Shown piece after piece: positions 22,325 to 31,868 of a stretch of DNA of 48,616 bases. The first letter of the stretch is position 1; the number at the start of each line of letters is the position of its first letter. Source of the stretch: an uncultured Burkholderiales bacterium. Its GTDB lineage: Bacteria > Pseudomonadota > Gammaproteobacteria > Burkholderiales > Burkholderiaceae_C. The notes below the pieces were generated by a model that saw nothing but the letters and a program-made list of their open reading frames with translations, did not search any database and was not told the origin of the DNA. A program made the position numbers and the translations under genes. The stretch covers positions 1-48,616 of the forward strand of contig CAIJIT010000219.1 of NCBI GenBank assembly GCA_903820745.1, in the 5' to 3' direction.

Positions 22325-22443
22325 CAATGGGCTCCCGCGGCTCGATCGCCACTCACTATGTTCGCCAGGCGATTTGGCTGCCCCGCTACAGCCGCAAGGC
22401 GGCCGTAGTCACACCGCTTGGCGATCAGTATCTTGTCAAACAT
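22324..22443 (-). pseudogene. short ORF B: duplicated start of the biotin-carboxylase gene
   Basis: A 39-codon ORF begins MFDKILIAKR, nearly identical to the true subunit's MFTKILIANR, then diverges (CDYGRLAAV ...) and ends at a TGA whose last base is the first base of the real ATG. GGAG precedes its ATG at exactly the same 7-nt spacing, and the DNA similarity includes this site. It looks like a partial tandem copy of the translation-initiation region. It may now act as a translated leader coupled to the real gene; a functional peptide seems less likely. Confidence 0.65.
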
Positions 22444-22486
22444 GGCTGGACTCCATCGGGTATGCGATCATGATTTTCTTGAACAT
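22436..22486 (-). pseudogene. short ORF A: second mimic of the biotin-carboxylase start
   Basis: A 16-codon ORF reads MFKKIMIAYPMESSHV, matching the first eight residues of the real protein (MFTKILIA) in pattern. It begins 23 nt after the carboxyltransferase stop, has GGAGAG upstream, and overlaps ORF B by 8 nt. With ORF B and the true start this makes three successive starts of the form ATG-TTY-N3-AAR-AT, each preceded by GGAG. Similarity is weaker than for ORF B, so it may be an older copy. Confidence 0.5.
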
Positions 22487-22509
22487 TTTGCGGCTCTCCA
22501 GGTCCCGAT

Positions 22510-24042
22510 TTACAAGGGGATGTTGCCGTGCTTGCGCCACGGGTTTTCAAGCTTCTTGTTTTTGAGCATTGCCAGGCTGCGGCAGATGCGCTTCCTGGTT
22601 TCATGCGGCTGGATCACGTCATCGATGAAACCGCGGGCGCCGGCGACAAAGGGGTTGGCAAAGCGGGCCTTGTATTCGGCTTCCTTGGCGGCAAGCTTTT
22701 CAGGGTCGCCCTTGTCTTCACGGAAGATGATCTCCACCGCGCCCTTGGCGCCCATCACGGCGATCTCGGCGTTGGGCCAGGCGAAGTTCACGTCGCCGCG
22801 CAGATGTTTGGACGACATCACGTCATAAGCGCCGCCATAAGCCTTGCGGGTGATGACGGTGACCTTGGGCACCGTGCATTCGGCATAGGCATAAAGCAGC
22901 TTGGCGCCATGCTTGATGATGCCGCCGTATTCCTGCGCCGTGCCGGGCATGAAACCGGGCACATCGACGAAGGTCAGCACCGGGATGTTGAATGCATCGC
23001 AAAAGCGCACGAATCGCGCCGCCTTGATCGAACTCTTGATGTCGAGGCAGCCGGCCAGCACCAGGGGCTGGTTGGCGACGATGCCGACGCTCTGGCCTTC
23101 CATGCGGGCAAAGCCGGTGATGATGTTCTTGGCGTAATCGGGTTGCAGCTCGAAGAAGTCGCCGTCATCGACGACTTTCAACAGCAACTCCTTCATGTCA
23201 TAGGGCTTGTTCGCGTTCTCGGGCACCAGCGTATCAAGCGACCGGTCGAGCCGGTTGCCGGGGTCGCCGCTGGGCCTGGTCGGCGCTTTTTCGCGGTTAT
23301 TCAGCGGCAGGTAATTGAAGAAGCGCCGCAGCATCAGGATCGCTTCGACATCATTGTCAAATGCCAGATCCGCCACGCCGCTCTTGCTCGTGTGCGAAAT
23401 GGCGCCGCCCAACTCCTCGGCCGTCACTTCCTCATGTGTCACCGTCTTCACCACCTCAGGACCGGTGACAAACATGTAGGAACTGTCCTTGACCATGAAG
23501 ATGAAGTCGGTCATCGCTGGCGAATAGACCGCGCCGCCAGCACAGGGGCCCATGATCATGCTGATCTGCGGAATCACACCCGAGGCCAGCACATTTTTTT
23601 GGAACACATCGGCATAACCGCCCAGCGAAGCCACACCTTCCTGGATTCTTGCGCCCCCAGAATCGTTCAGGCCGATCACCGGTGCGCCGACCTTCATCGC
23701 CTGATCCATCACCTTGCAGATCTTCTCGGCATGCGACTCGCTCAAGGCGCCGCCGAAGACAGTGAAATCCTGGCTGAAGCTGAAGGCCAACCGGCCATTG
23801 ATCATGCCGTAGCCGGTGACGACACCATCGCCGGGGATCTTGTTGTCCTGCATGCCGAAATCGACGCAGCGATGCTCGACGAACATGTCCCATTCCTCGA
23901 AGGTGCCTTCGTCGAACAGCAGTTCGAGCCGCTCGCGTGCCGTCAGCTTGCCCTTGGCGTGCTGGGCGGCAATGCGCTTCTCGCCGCCGCCCAGGCGTGC
24001 CAATGCGCGCTTGGCCTCAAGCCTTTGTTGGATGTCATGCAT
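22510..24042 (-). CDS. acyl-CoA (propionyl-CoA) carboxylase carboxyltransferase subunit
   Basis: The 510-residue beta subunit of a biotin-dependent acyl-CoA carboxylase. It has the two crotonase-like halves expected: [14 protein letters not shown] and [15 protein letters not shown] in the first, [20 protein letters not shown] and [17 protein letters not shown] in the second, which hold the oxyanion-hole glycines. The propionyl-CoA carboxylase type is the best fit to the mutase context. Its ATG lies inside the end of meaB (8-nt overlap). The alpha subunit follows after a gap that contains the repeated starts. Confidence 0.93.
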   Translation of the reverse strand: MHDIQQRLEAKRALARLGGGEKRIAAQHAKGKLTARERLELLFDEGTFEEWDMFVEHRCVDFGMQDNKIPGDGVVTGYGMINGRLAFSFSQDFTVFGGALSESHAEKICKVMDQAMKVGAPVIGLNDSGGARIQEGVASLGGYADVFQKNVLASGVIPQISMIMGPCAGGAVYSPAMTDFIFMVKDSSYMFVTGPEVVKTVTHEEVTAEELGGAISHTSKSGVADLAFDNDVEAILMLRRFFNYLPLNNREKAPTRPSGDPGNRLDRSLDTLVPENANKPYDMKELLLKVVDDGDFFELQPDYAKNIITGFARMEGQSVGIVANQPLVLAGCLDIKSSIKAARFVRFCDAFNIPVLTFVDVPGFMPGTAQEYGGIIKHGAKLLYAYAECTVPKVTVITRKAYGGAYDVMSSKHLRGDVNFAWPNAEIAVMGAKGAVEIIFREDKGDPEKLAAKEAEYKARFANPFVAGARGFIDDVIQPHETRKRICRSLAMLKNKKLENPWRKHGNIPL

Positions 24043-25030
24043 GCTTGTCTCCTGAAAAAATGGTGAGCAGATCGCGCGCCGCCGTCGACGGCGCTAGCCG
24101 CCCCTGCAGCACCTGCTCGGTGGTCTGCGCCAGCAATGCGCGCACGGCCGGGGCTGAAGAAAATTGCTGGCGCAAGCCGGCTTGAATGCGTTCCCAGAGC
24201 CAGGCCAGCGACTGCTGCCGGCGCTTGGCCAAGAGCCCGCCGTTGGCGTTCTGCAACCGCCGGAACTGGTTGATCGCGGCCCAGAAGGCATCGAGTCCTT
24301 CGCCCTTCAAGGCGCTGAGCTGCATGACCTGCGGCTGCCATTGCTGTGCCTCATGCTCGCCATGCATCCGGTACAGCCGCAAGCTCGACGCAATCTGCGC
24401 CTGCGCCCGCGCTGCAGCAATCGCATCGAGATCGGCCTTGTTGATGACGACCAGGTCGGCCAACTCCATCACGCCTTTCTTGATCGCCTGCAGATCGTCG
24501 CCGGCATTGGGCAGTTGCATCAGCACGAACATATCGGTCATGCCGGCGACGGCGGTCTCGCTCTGGCCGACACCGACCGTCTCGACGATCACGATGTCGT
24601 AACCGGCGGCCTCACAAACAAGCATTGCTTCCCGGGTTTTTTCGGCCACACCGCCCAGGTTGCCACTGCTCGGACTGGGCCGGATATAGGCCCGCTCATC
24701 CATGGAGAGCCTCTCCATGCGGGTCTTGTCTCCGAGAATCGAGCCGCCTGAAACACTGCTCGACGGGTCGATGGTCAACACCGCGACGCGATGACCACGC
24801 TCGATCAAATAAATCCCCAATGCTTCGATGAAGGTGCTTTTGCCGACGCCGGGCACGCCTGAGATGCCGAGCCGAAAAGCGCCTCCAGTGGCAGGAAGCA
24901 ATTCGGTCAACAGCGCATCAGCTTGAGCGCGGTGGTCGGCACGGGTCGACTCCAGCAAGGTGATCGACTTGGCGACAGCGCGGCGCTGGGCTGAGCTCGG
25001 TCCGGCCAGCAACGTGGCGGCCAGGTTCAC
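24035..25030 (-). CDS. meaB: methylmalonyl-CoA mutase-associated GTPase MeaB
   Basis: A 331-residue G3E-family GTPase that loads and protects the B12 cofactor of methylmalonyl-CoA mutase. The P-loop is GVPGVGKS at residues 58-65; ETVGVGQSE is the switch region with the base-II-type Glu, and NKAD gives guanine specificity. The start is GTG at 25030, overlapping the GNAT stop as GTGA. Position beside the mutase supports the assignment over the related ArgK annotation. Confidence 0.95.
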   Translation of the reverse strand: MNLAATLLAGPSSAQRRAVAKSITLLESTRADHRAQADALLTELLPATGGAFRLGISGVPGVGKSTFIEALGIYLIERGHRVAVLTIDPSSSVSGGSILGDKTRMERLSMDERAYIRPSPSSGNLGGVAEKTREAMLVCEAAGYDIVIVETVGVGQSETAVAGMTDMFVLMQLPNAGDDLQAIKKGVMELADLVVINKADLDAIAAARAQAQIASSLRLYRMHGEHEAQQWQPQVMQLSALKGEGLDAFWAAINQFRRLQNANGGLLAKRRQQSLAWLWERIQAGLRQQFSSAPAVRALLAQTTEQVLQGRLAPSTAARDLLTIFSGDKHA

Positions 25031-25470
25031 GCTTGTGCCTCACAGGTCCAGCGATAGTCGTTGTCGAATTCGCTTTCGCCAGTCTGGACAAACCCGTGAC
25101 GCAAGTAAAAACGGTTGGCCGGACTAAGCTTCAAGGTCGACACCGTCACATCCTGCCCAATTGCGCGCGCTTGACCTTTCACCCAGTCCAGCACCCAGGC
25201 GCCAACGCCGATATTTTGCTGTCCTGCCTGAATGAACAGATGCTGCAGGTACTGAGCCCCTGGTGCGGGGCGCATTGTGACAAAGCCAATGCTTGCGCCA
25301 TCACTGCAAATATGCTGCATGAATAACGGGTCGAATCCGGCCCGAAACCGCAATAGGCCAGCCACCGGGTCAAAGCGCCCAAGGCGCTCGAGGCTCGCGC
25401 GCAAAGCATCCATACGCAATGCGAACATTGCGTCGAAGTCCTCTTCAAGCACCGGCACAAAGGTCAGCAT
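25027..25470 (-). CDS. GNAT-family N-acetyltransferase
   Basis: From the ATG at 25470 this is a 147-residue GNAT protein. The acetyl-CoA pyrophosphate loop is recognisable as QQNIGVGAW near residue 95, and the C-terminal FYLRHGFVQTGE is the usual motif B. It lies between the mutase gene (10 nt upstream) and meaB (4-nt overlap), so it is almost certainly coexpressed with the methylmalonyl-CoA enzymes. Its substrate is unknown; a lysine-acylating control enzyme is conceivable, but a small-molecule acetyltransferase is equally possible. The ribosome-binding site is weak. Confidence 0.82.
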   Translation of the reverse strand: MLTFVPVLEEDFDAMFALRMDALRASLERLGRFDPVAGLLRFRAGFDPLFMQHICSDGASIGFVTMRPAPGAQYLQHLFIQAGQQNIGVGAWVLDWVKGQARAIGQDVTVSTLKLSPANRFYLRHGFVQTGESEFDNDYRWTCEAQA

Positions 25471-25480
25471 GAACTGAATC

Positions 25481-27649
25481 TCAAACAGCCAAGGCTCGGC
25501 GAATTTGTTCCAGCACATCCTTGGCACTGGCCGGGATCGGCGTGCCAGGGCCGTAAATGCCCTTCACCCCCGCCTCGTAGAGCATGTCGTAGTCCTGCGC
25601 CGGGATCACCCCACCGACGAAGACGATGATGTCGTCGCCGCCCTGGTCTTTCAAGGCCTGGATGATGGCCGGCACCAAAGTCTTGTGACCGGCAGCCAGA
25701 GTCGACACGCCGACCGCATGAACGTCGTTCTCGATCGCCTGCCGCGCACATTCTTCGGGCGTCTGAAACAGCGGGCCGATGTCGACGTCGAAGCCCAGAT
25801 CGGCATAGGCAGTAGCCACCACCTTGGCGCCACGGTCATGGCCGTCCTGGCCGAGCTTGGCGATCATCACACGGGGGTGGCGGCCTTGAGCCTCGGCGAA
25901 AGCCTTGATTTCTTCTTGCAACTTGGCCCAGCCTTCGGCCGAGTCATAGGCTGCGGCATAGACGCCCGAGACCTTGTGGGTGTCAGCGCGGTGGCGGCCA
26001 TAGATCGCCTCCAGCGCATCGCTGACTTCGCCCACGGTGGCGCGCAAGCGCATCGCCTGAATGCTCAGGTCGAGCAGATTGCCTTGACCTGAATGCGCGG
26101 CGTCGGTCAATGCGGCCAGCGCGGCCTGGACAGCCGCGCTGTCCCGGCTCGCCTTGATCGCGGTCAGCCGCTCGATCTGCTCATCGCGCACCCGCACGTT
26201 GTCGACCATCAGGAATTCAACCGGGTCCTGTTTGGCGAGTTTGTACTTGTTGACACCGACGATCACGTCCTTGCCCGAATCGATGCAGGCCTGCTTTTCA
26301 GCCGCACTGGCCTCGATTTTCAGCTTGGCCCAGCCGGAGTCGACGGCCTTGACCATGCCGCCCATGGCCTCGACTTCCTCGATGATGGACCAGGCCTTGT
26401 CAGCCATTTCCTGCGTCAGCGATTCCATCATGTAGCTGCCGGCCCAGGGGTCGATCACACTGGTGATATGGGTTTCTTCCTGGATGATCAACTGCGTGTT
26501 GCGGGCAATGCGCGACGAGAATTCGGTCGGCAAAGCGATCGCTTCATCGAGCGAATTGGTATGCAGCGATTGCGTGCCGCCGAAGACCGCGGCCATCGCT
26601 TCGATGGTGGTGCGAACGACATTGTTGTAAGGATCCTGCTCGGTCAAGGACCAACCCGAAGTCTGGCTGTGCGTGCGCAGCATCAGGCTCTTCGGGTTCT
26701 TCGCGTCGAAGCCCTTCATGATCCGGCACCAAAGCAGGCGCGCAGCGCGCATCTTGGCGATCTCCAGATAGAAATTCATGCCCACGGCCCAGAAAAACGA
26801 CAGTCGCGGCGCGAACTCATCAACGCTCAAGCCCTTGGCCAGCGCGGTCTTCACATATTCCTTGCCGTCAGCCAGCGTGAATGCGAGTTCCAGCGCCTGG
26901 TTCGCGCCGGCTTCTTGCATGTGATAGCCGCTGATGCTGATTGAATTGAACTTGGGGCAGTTGCGCGCGGTGTATTCGATGATGTCGCCAATGATCCGCA
27001 TCGACGGTTCGGGCGGGTAGATATAGGTGTTGCGGACCATGAACTCCTTGAGGATATCGTTCTGGATCGTCCCGCTCAGCTTGTCCTGCGCCACGCCCTG
27101 CTCTTCAGCCGCGACCACATAGCCAGCCAGCACCGGCAGCACCGCGCCATTCATTGTCATCGAGACCGAGACCTGGTCGAGCGGAATGCCGTCGAACAGG
27201 ATCTTCATGTCCTCGACCGAATCGATCGCCACGCCGGCCTTGCCGACATCACCGGTGACGCGCGGGTGATCGCTGTCATAGCCGCGGTGCGTGGCCAGGT
27301 CGAAGGCGACCGACACGCCCTGCCCGCCTGCGGCCAGCGCCTTGCGATAGAACGCATTCGATTCCTGGGCGGTGGAAAAGCCTGCGTACTGGCGAATCGT
27401 CCAGGGCCGCACCGCGTACATCGTGGCCTGCGGGCCACGCAGATAAGGCTCGAAGCCGGGCAAGCTGTCGGTGTTGGGCAGACCGGCGATGTCGGCTGCG
27501 GTGTACAAGGGCTTGACCGTCAGCCCTTCCGGCGTGACCCAATTGAGCGCCGACACATCGCCGCCGGGCGCAGACTTGGCTGCCGCCGCCTGCCATTGCT
27601 CAAGCGAGGCGCTTTTGAATTCGGATTTTGGCGCTTGGGATTCAGACAT
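25481..27649 (-). CDS. methylmalonyl-CoA mutase
   Basis: The B12-dependent mutase converts (R)-methylmalonyl-CoA to succinyl-CoA. It is a single-chain type of 722 residues: an N-terminal TIM barrel ([26 protein letters not shown] is the acyl-CoA segment; here only its pattern is noted) and a C-terminal cobalamin domain with DGHDRG, whose His604 is the cobalt ligand, plus GVSTLAAGH and VGGVIP. The ATG at 27649 has GGAG at 6-nt spacing; a TTG codon before it is not needed. It leads the minus-strand cluster, divergent from a GntR regulator. Confidence 0.96.
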   Translation of the reverse strand: MSESQAPKSEFKSASLEQWQAAAAKSAPGGDVSALNWVTPEGLTVKPLYTAADIAGLPNTDSLPGFEPYLRGPQATMYAVRPWTIRQYAGFSTAQESNAFYRKALAAGGQGVSVAFDLATHRGYDSDHPRVTGDVGKAGVAIDSVEDMKILFDGIPLDQVSVSMTMNGAVLPVLAGYVVAAEEQGVAQDKLSGTIQNDILKEFMVRNTYIYPPEPSMRIIGDIIEYTARNCPKFNSISISGYHMQEAGANQALELAFTLADGKEYVKTALAKGLSVDEFAPRLSFFWAVGMNFYLEIAKMRAARLLWCRIMKGFDAKNPKSLMLRTHSQTSGWSLTEQDPYNNVVRTTIEAMAAVFGGTQSLHTNSLDEAIALPTEFSSRIARNTQLIIQEETHITSVIDPWAGSYMMESLTQEMADKAWSIIEEVEAMGGMVKAVDSGWAKLKIEASAAEKQACIDSGKDVIVGVNKYKLAKQDPVEFLMVDNVRVRDEQIERLTAIKASRDSAAVQAALAALTDAAHSGQGNLLDLSIQAMRLRATVGEVSDALEAIYGRHRADTHKVSGVYAAAYDSAEGWAKLQEEIKAFAEAQGRHPRVMIAKLGQDGHDRGAKVVATAYADLGFDVDIGPLFQTPEECARQAIENDVHAVGVSTLAAGHKTLVPAIIQALKDQGGDDIIVFVGGVIPAQDYDMLYEAGVKGIYGPGTPIPASAKDVLEQIRRALAV

Positions 27650-27680
27650 CAAAGACTCCAGTGAACCCGCATGATAGCGG

Positions 27681-27710
27681 ATTTATCATTCATAATTATA
27701 AATTCAAAAC
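27681..27710. promoter_or_regulatory. A/T-rich divergent control region with ATAATTAT palindrome
   Basis: The 120-bp gap between the mutase and GntR genes has a sharply A/T-rich 30-bp core, unlike its GC-rich surroundings, centred on a perfect ATAATTAT palindrome (27692-27699). On the minus strand TATAAT can be read inside it. It is a candidate for overlapping promoters and for the binding site of the adjacent GntR protein, but no clear pair of -35/-10 boxes with ideal spacing could be fixed. Confidence 0.45.
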
Positions 27711-27769
27711 TGACTACACTCTGACCTGCAAGTTCGCAGCCCAACGCAGCACCATCATTTCAACCTGCC

Positions 27770-28429
27770 ATGACCAATACCGCAACCATCGCGCCCCGCG
27801 CCCTGTACCAGGAGGTTGCCGAACGGCTGCGGCAGCAGATTTTTGCCGGCGAACTGGAGCCGGGCAGCTGGATCGACGAGCTCAAGCAATGCGCCGAGCT
27901 GGGCATCAGCCGCACGCCCTTGCGCGAGGCACTGAAGGTGCTGGCGGCCGAAGGCCTGGTGACCATGAAGGTGCGGCGCGGCGCCTATGTGACTGAAATG
28001 TCGGCCCGCGATGTGCAGGAGGCCTACCAGTTGCTGGCGCTGCTTGAAAGCGACGCGGCCGCCAAGGTGGCCGAAACCGCCAGCGCCGAACAGCTGCTTG
28101 AACTGCAAAGCCTGCATGCCGAACTTGAGCAGCAACTCGGGCAGCGCGAAGCTTTCTTTGCTGCCAACGAACGCTTTCACCTGCATTTGCTGGAAATCGA
28201 AGGCAACCGCTGGCGCCAGCAGATCGTCAACGACCTGCGCCGCATGATGAAGCTGAACCGGCATTTATCGCTGTTCAAGCAGGGCCGGATCGACGAATCG
28301 CTGGCAGAACACCGGGCCCTGCTGGCCGCATTGACAAGCCGTGATGCCCCGGCTTGTGCCAGACTGATGCGCGCCCATTTCGACAACGGTTTGGCGGCCA
28401 CAAGACCGGCCGATCCAAGTCCTCGCTAA
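27770..28429 (+). CDS. GntR-family (FadR/FCD subfamily) transcriptional regulator
   Basis: A 219-residue regulator with an N-terminal winged helix-turn-helix (about residues 10-75; LGISRTPLREALKVLAAEGLV is the recognition region) and an all-helical FCD effector domain. The metal/ligand pattern of FCD domains is visible in NERFHLHLLEIEGN and in the C-terminal EHRALLAAL. It is divergent from the mutase gene across a short A/T-rich gap, so it is the likely regulator of the methylmalonyl-CoA cluster, perhaps responding to an organic acid or acyl-CoA. Its stop codon overlaps that of the MscS gene in a convergent CTAA. Confidence 0.92.
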   Translation: MTNTATIAPRALYQEVAERLRQQIFAGELEPGSWIDELKQCAELGISRTPLREALKVLAAEGLVTMKVRRGAYVTEMSARDVQEAYQLLALLESDAAAKVAETASAEQLLELQSLHAELEQQLGQREAFFAANERFHLHLLEIEGNRWRQQIVNDLRRMMKLNRHLSLFKQGRIDESLAEHRALLAALTSRDAPACARLMRAHFDNGLAATRPADPSPR

Positions 28430-29700
28430 GGCGCCAGCGCCGCGCCATGCAGCACCCGCTGCGGAAACGGAATTTCCACCCCGAGCTGATTGAGTCGGCG
28501 CAGCAGCGCCAGGTTGACATCAGAGTGGACATTGTTCTGTCCATTCTCAGGGTCGCCGATCCAGAAATACAAACTCAGCTCCAGCCCGTCGGTTGCGAAC
28601 TTGCTCAGATGCACCATCGGCGCCGGATCGGCAAGGACCCGCGGCACCTCATTGATCGCTTCGACCAGTTGCGGCAGCAAGGCATCCAGATCAGTGGCAT
28701 AAGCCACTTGAAGCGCAGTCTGGAGCCGCATCTTGGGGTCAGCCAGCGATGAGTTTTCAACCCGTTGGCCGATCAGGATCTCGTTAGGAACAATCGCTTC
28801 GCGGCCGTCCAGGGCCTGAATGACGGTGTAGCGCATCTTGATGTCGCTGATGCGTCCTTCAAAGCCATCGACCTTGACGATGTCGCCGATGCGCAAGCTG
28901 CGTTCAGCCAGGATCACGAACCCGGAGACATAGTTGGCCGCCAGCTTTTGCATGCCAAAGCCGATGCCGACGCCGATTGCGCCGCCGAGCACACCGATCG
29001 CGGTCAGATCGATGCCGGCCGCTGACAAGGCGAACAACAGGCCGACGAACAAGAGCAAGGCACGGGTCGCGTTGGCGGCGATCTTGCGCAGCGAAAAGTC
29101 CATATTGCTGCTGCCGCGCAGCAAGCGCGATTCGATCACCGATGACAGCCACAGCGCCAGTACCAGCACGATGATGGCCGTCAGTGAACCTTCGATCAGA
29201 TTGCGCAGAGAAATATGCGCAGCACCGATCTTCAGGTTGATCTTTTCCAATTCTTCAAGGATGACCGGCAAAGCGCCAGTGATCCACAACAGCGCAGCAC
29301 TCCAGGCGAGCCAGGGAACGCTGCGCCCCGCCAACTCGAGCAAGCCCGATTGCGGTAGGGCTGCGCCGAGCACCCGCAGGGTGAACCTGATCACGAGCAG
29401 CGAAAGCAGTACCGGCAGGGCCAGATTGACCAACACCGCTGAAGCTCCCAGGCCTGGCAGCAAGCCGCGCGCACCGACGACCAGCAGCAAAGCCAGCGCC
29501 GGAAACAGCACACCATCAGTCACATGCCGGCCGAATAGCACCGAAACCGCTCGATGCTTGAGATGACGATGCAGGCCAGCCACACAAAGCCATGCCAGCA
29601 GCAAGCAGACGAGCAGAACGCCCGCTTCGATCAGCACAGCAGGTTGGAGCAGCGCATTGAGCAGCGCCTGCAAGCCGTTAGGATCCAGCAGATGGCCCAT
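28426..29700 (-). CDS. MscS-family mechanosensitive ion channel
   Basis: A 424-residue inner-membrane channel (ATG at 29700, 22 nt after the deacetylase stop). Several hydrophobic helices fill the first 250 residues. The pore-lining helix is glycine/alanine rich (VLGGAIGVGIGFGMQKLA), followed by the MscS beta domain (GDIVKVDGFEGRISDIKMRYTVI) and VPNEILIGQRVENSS. It is longer than E. coli MscS (286 residues), with extra N-terminal helices as in YbdG/YnaI-type relatives. The role would be pressure release during osmotic downshock. Confidence 0.88.
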   Translation of the reverse strand: MGHLLDPNGLQALLNALLQPAVLIEAGVLLVCLLLAWLCVAGLHRHLKHRAVSVLFGRHVTDGVLFPALALLLVVGARGLLPGLGASAVLVNLALPVLLSLLVIRFTLRVLGAALPQSGLLELAGRSVPWLAWSAALLWITGALPVILEELEKINLKIGAAHISLRNLIEGSLTAIIVLVLALWLSSVIESRLLRGSSNMDFSLRKIAANATRALLLFVGLLFALSAAGIDLTAIGVLGGAIGVGIGFGMQKLAANYVSGFVILAERSLRIGDIVKVDGFEGRISDIKMRYTVIQALDGREAIVPNEILIGQRVENSSLADPKMRLQTALQVAYATDLDALLPQLVEAINEVPRVLADPAPMVHLSKFATDGLELSLYFWIGDPENGQNNVHSDVNLALLRRLNQLGVEIPFPQRVLHGAALAP

Positions 29701-29722
29701 CAGGTTCGGCTCGCCACGACCG

Positions 29723-30658
29723 TCAAATATCAGCCAGCACGCGCAGGTGCAGACCAACACTGCGCGCCAGGGCGCCGAGGTTGTAGCCGCCTTCCAGGCA
29801 AGAGACGATGCGACCCTGTGCATGGCGCTGGGCGACTTCCTTGATGCGCCGGGTCATCCATTCATAGTCGGCATCCACCAGGCCCAACTGACCCAGATCG
29901 TCTTCGCGGTGCGCATCGAAACCGGCGGAGATGAAGATCATCTCGGGCTTGAAACGCTCCAATGCCGGCAGCCACATCGCCTCGATCATGGCGCGGACCT
30001 CCGGGCCCCTGGTGTAAGCAGGAACCGGCACATTGACCATGTTCTCGCCCTGAGGTACAGCGCCGCTGTACGGATACAAAGGGTGCTGGAAAATACTGAC
30101 CATCAGCACGCGTTCATCGCCGGCAATGATGTCTTCAGTACCGTTGCCATGATGGACATCGAAATCGACGATCGCCACGCGCTGCAGACCGTGCCGATCC
30201 AGCGCATAGCGGGCAGCAATTGCGACGCTGTTGAAAAAGCAAAAACCCATCGCCTTGTTGCGCGTGGCATGGTGCCCCGGCGGACGGACGGCGCAAAAAG
30301 CGTTGGCCGCCTCGCCGTCGAGCACCATCTCGGTGGCCTTGACCGCTGCACCGGCTGCATGTGAAACCGCCGACCAGGTATGTTCGTTGGCCGAGGTGTC
30401 GGGATCGAAGGCATGGGGGAGCCCGCTTTCGGCGCAGGCTTGCAGCGTTTCTGCAAGCTCCGACACATAGCCATGCGTATGGGCCAGCTCAACGTCTTCG
30501 AGGCGGACCTCCGGGGCTTCAACGCGCTGCAGCCCCAGCTCGATGCCGCTGGCAAGCAGCCAGTCCTCGATCGCATCGAGGCGTTGCGGGCATTCAGGAT
30601 GGCCGCGCCCCATGTCATGCCGGCGGCAGTCGGGGTGGCTGATGTAGGCAGTGGACAT
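29723..30658 (-). CDS. histone deacetylase-family (class II-like) deacetylase
   Basis: A 311-residue zinc-dependent deacetylase of the HDAC/acetoin-utilisation/acetylpolyamine-hydrolase superfamily. The catalytic histidine pair is in RPPGHHATR; zinc ligands are in DFDVHHGNG and SAGFDAHRED; the transition-state tyrosine is in CLEGGYN. The N-terminus HPDCRRHDMGRGHPECPQRL is typical of bacterial class II-like members. Its substrate is not known; acetylated polyamines or small acetylamides are candidates. It lies upstream of the MscS gene and is divergent from mltB across a 69-bp gap. Confidence 0.9.
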   Translation of the reverse strand: MSTAYISHPDCRRHDMGRGHPECPQRLDAIEDWLLASGIELGLQRVEAPEVRLEDVELAHTHGYVSELAETLQACAESGLPHAFDPDTSANEHTWSAVSHAAGAAVKATEMVLDGEAANAFCAVRPPGHHATRNKAMGFCFFNSVAIAARYALDRHGLQRVAIVDFDVHHGNGTEDIIAGDERVLMVSIFQHPLYPYSGAVPQGENMVNVPVPAYTRGPEVRAMIEAMWLPALERFKPEMIFISAGFDAHREDDLGQLGLVDADYEWMTRRIKEVAQRHAQGRIVSCLEGGYNLGALARSVGLHLRVLADI

Positions 30659-30727
30659 AGGTCGTTGATTTCATGCCGACGGCAAGGCCGCGAGCTGTTG
30701 ATCTGTTTTTGCGCTATTGTCAGCACC

Positions 30728-31837
30728 ATGGATTCCCAACAATCGTCGAAAACTCCATGGCTGACCTTGCGGCCGCAGATTATCACGATCACCCGGGCCA
30801 AGGCAGTGGGGATGCTGCTTGGTGCATTGCTGCTGTCCGGCGCGATTGAGGCGGCGCCACGCAAAAAGGTCAAAGTCGCCGAGCCGCAAGCATTCGGCGC
30901 GCGCGCCGACCTGATGCGCTTCGGCGCTGCGCTGGCTGCCGAACAAGGCTGGGATGTTGAACAGTTGCAGACCCAACTGGCTCAAGCCAGGAGCCTGCCC
31001 GTCGTGCAGAAGCTGATCATGCCCGCGCCGGCTGGCCAGGCCAAGGATTGGGCCGCTTACCGCGCACGCTTCATCGAGCCCCGGCGGCTGCGCGCCGGAC
31101 TGGCTTTCTGGGAACAGAACGAAGGCGCGCTGTCGCGAGCCGAGGCAATCTACGGCGTGCCCGCCGCCTTGATCGCCGGCTTGATCGGCGTTGAAACTTT
31201 TTATGGCCAGATAACCGGCGGCTTCAGAACGCTCGATGCGCTGACCACGCTGGGCTTTGACTTCCCTGCCGGCCGCAGCGACCGCAGTGCCTATTTCCGC
31301 GCCGAACTGGTCGAGTTCCTGAAGCTCTGCCACCGTGAAGGGCTCGACCCGCTGGCGGTAAAAGGCAGCTATGCCGGGGCCATCGGCTGGCCGCAGTTCA
31401 TGCCGGGCAGCTGGACCCGCTACGCCATCGACTTTGATGGCGACGGCCATGTCGATCTGGTCAACAGCCCGGCTGACGCGATCGGCAGTGTCGCCAACTA
31501 TCTGGTCCAGCATGGCTGGCAGCGCGGTATGCCGACCCATTACAGCCTGGCCATGCCGATGGCGACCAGCGCACGCGCGCAGTTGCTGGCACCGGACATC
31601 CTGCCCAGTTTCACGGCCGCACAACTTCAGCAGTTAGGCGCGGTGATTTCTGAAGCGGCGCAGGAACATGACGGCCTGCTGGCGGTGGTCGAATTGCAGA
31701 ACGGCCGCGCAGCACCGAGCTTCAGCCTGGGCACCGCCAATTTTTACGCGCTGACGCGCTATAACTGGTCAAGCTATTACGCTTTTGCGGTGATCGAGCT
31801 GGGCCAAGGTCTGGTCAAGCTGCGACAGGCCAGGTAA
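30728..31837 (+). CDS. mltB: lytic murein transglycosylase B
   Basis: A 369-residue periplasmic lytic transglycosylase that cleaves peptidoglycan to 1,6-anhydro-muropeptides. The catalytic glutamate is Glu156 in GLIGVETFYG; other family blocks are GSYAGAIGWPQFMPGSW and the acidic turn DFDGDGHVDL. The N-terminus has a basic segment and a hydrophobic signal core (about residues 24-42, AVGMLLGALLLSGAIEA) but no lipobox cysteine, so it is probably soluble or anchored by the signal rather than a lipoprotein. The frame is open further upstream inside the deacetylase gene; the ATG at 30728 is the sensible start. Confidence 0.92.
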   Translation: MDSQQSSKTPWLTLRPQIITITRAKAVGMLLGALLLSGAIEAAPRKKVKVAEPQAFGARADLMRFGAALAAEQGWDVEQLQTQLAQARSLPVVQKLIMPAPAGQAKDWAAYRARFIEPRRLRAGLAFWEQNEGALSRAEAIYGVPAALIAGLIGVETFYGQITGGFRTLDALTTLGFDFPAGRSDRSAYFRAELVEFLKLCHREGLDPLAVKGSYAGAIGWPQFMPGSWTRYAIDFDGDGHVDLVNSPADAIGSVANYLVQHGWQRGMPTHYSLAMPMATSARAQLLAPDILPSFTAAQLQQLGAVISEAAQEHDGLLAVVELQNGRAAPSFSLGTANFYALTRYNWSSYYAFAVIELGQGLVKLRQAR

Positions 31838-31868
31838 GCCGACAGGCAGCGCAAACCTTGCGGGCCAG

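Noticed and set aside
22528-24066. A 512-codon plus-strand frame opposite the carboxyltransferase gene; similar long frames lie opposite metZ (1717-3192) and elsewhere.
   Set aside because: Same antisense artefact; no ribosome-binding sites or family motifs, and the minus-strand genes are clearly real.
28426-30658. Deacetylase and MscS channel considered as a two-gene functional system.
   Set aside because: They are close (22 nt) and probably cotranscribed, but nothing in the sequences links their functions.
30380-30727. Upstream in-frame extension of mltB by 116 codons.
   Set aside because: It lies fully inside the divergent deacetylase gene and would put the signal peptide in the middle of the protein; ATG 30728 is the sensible start.
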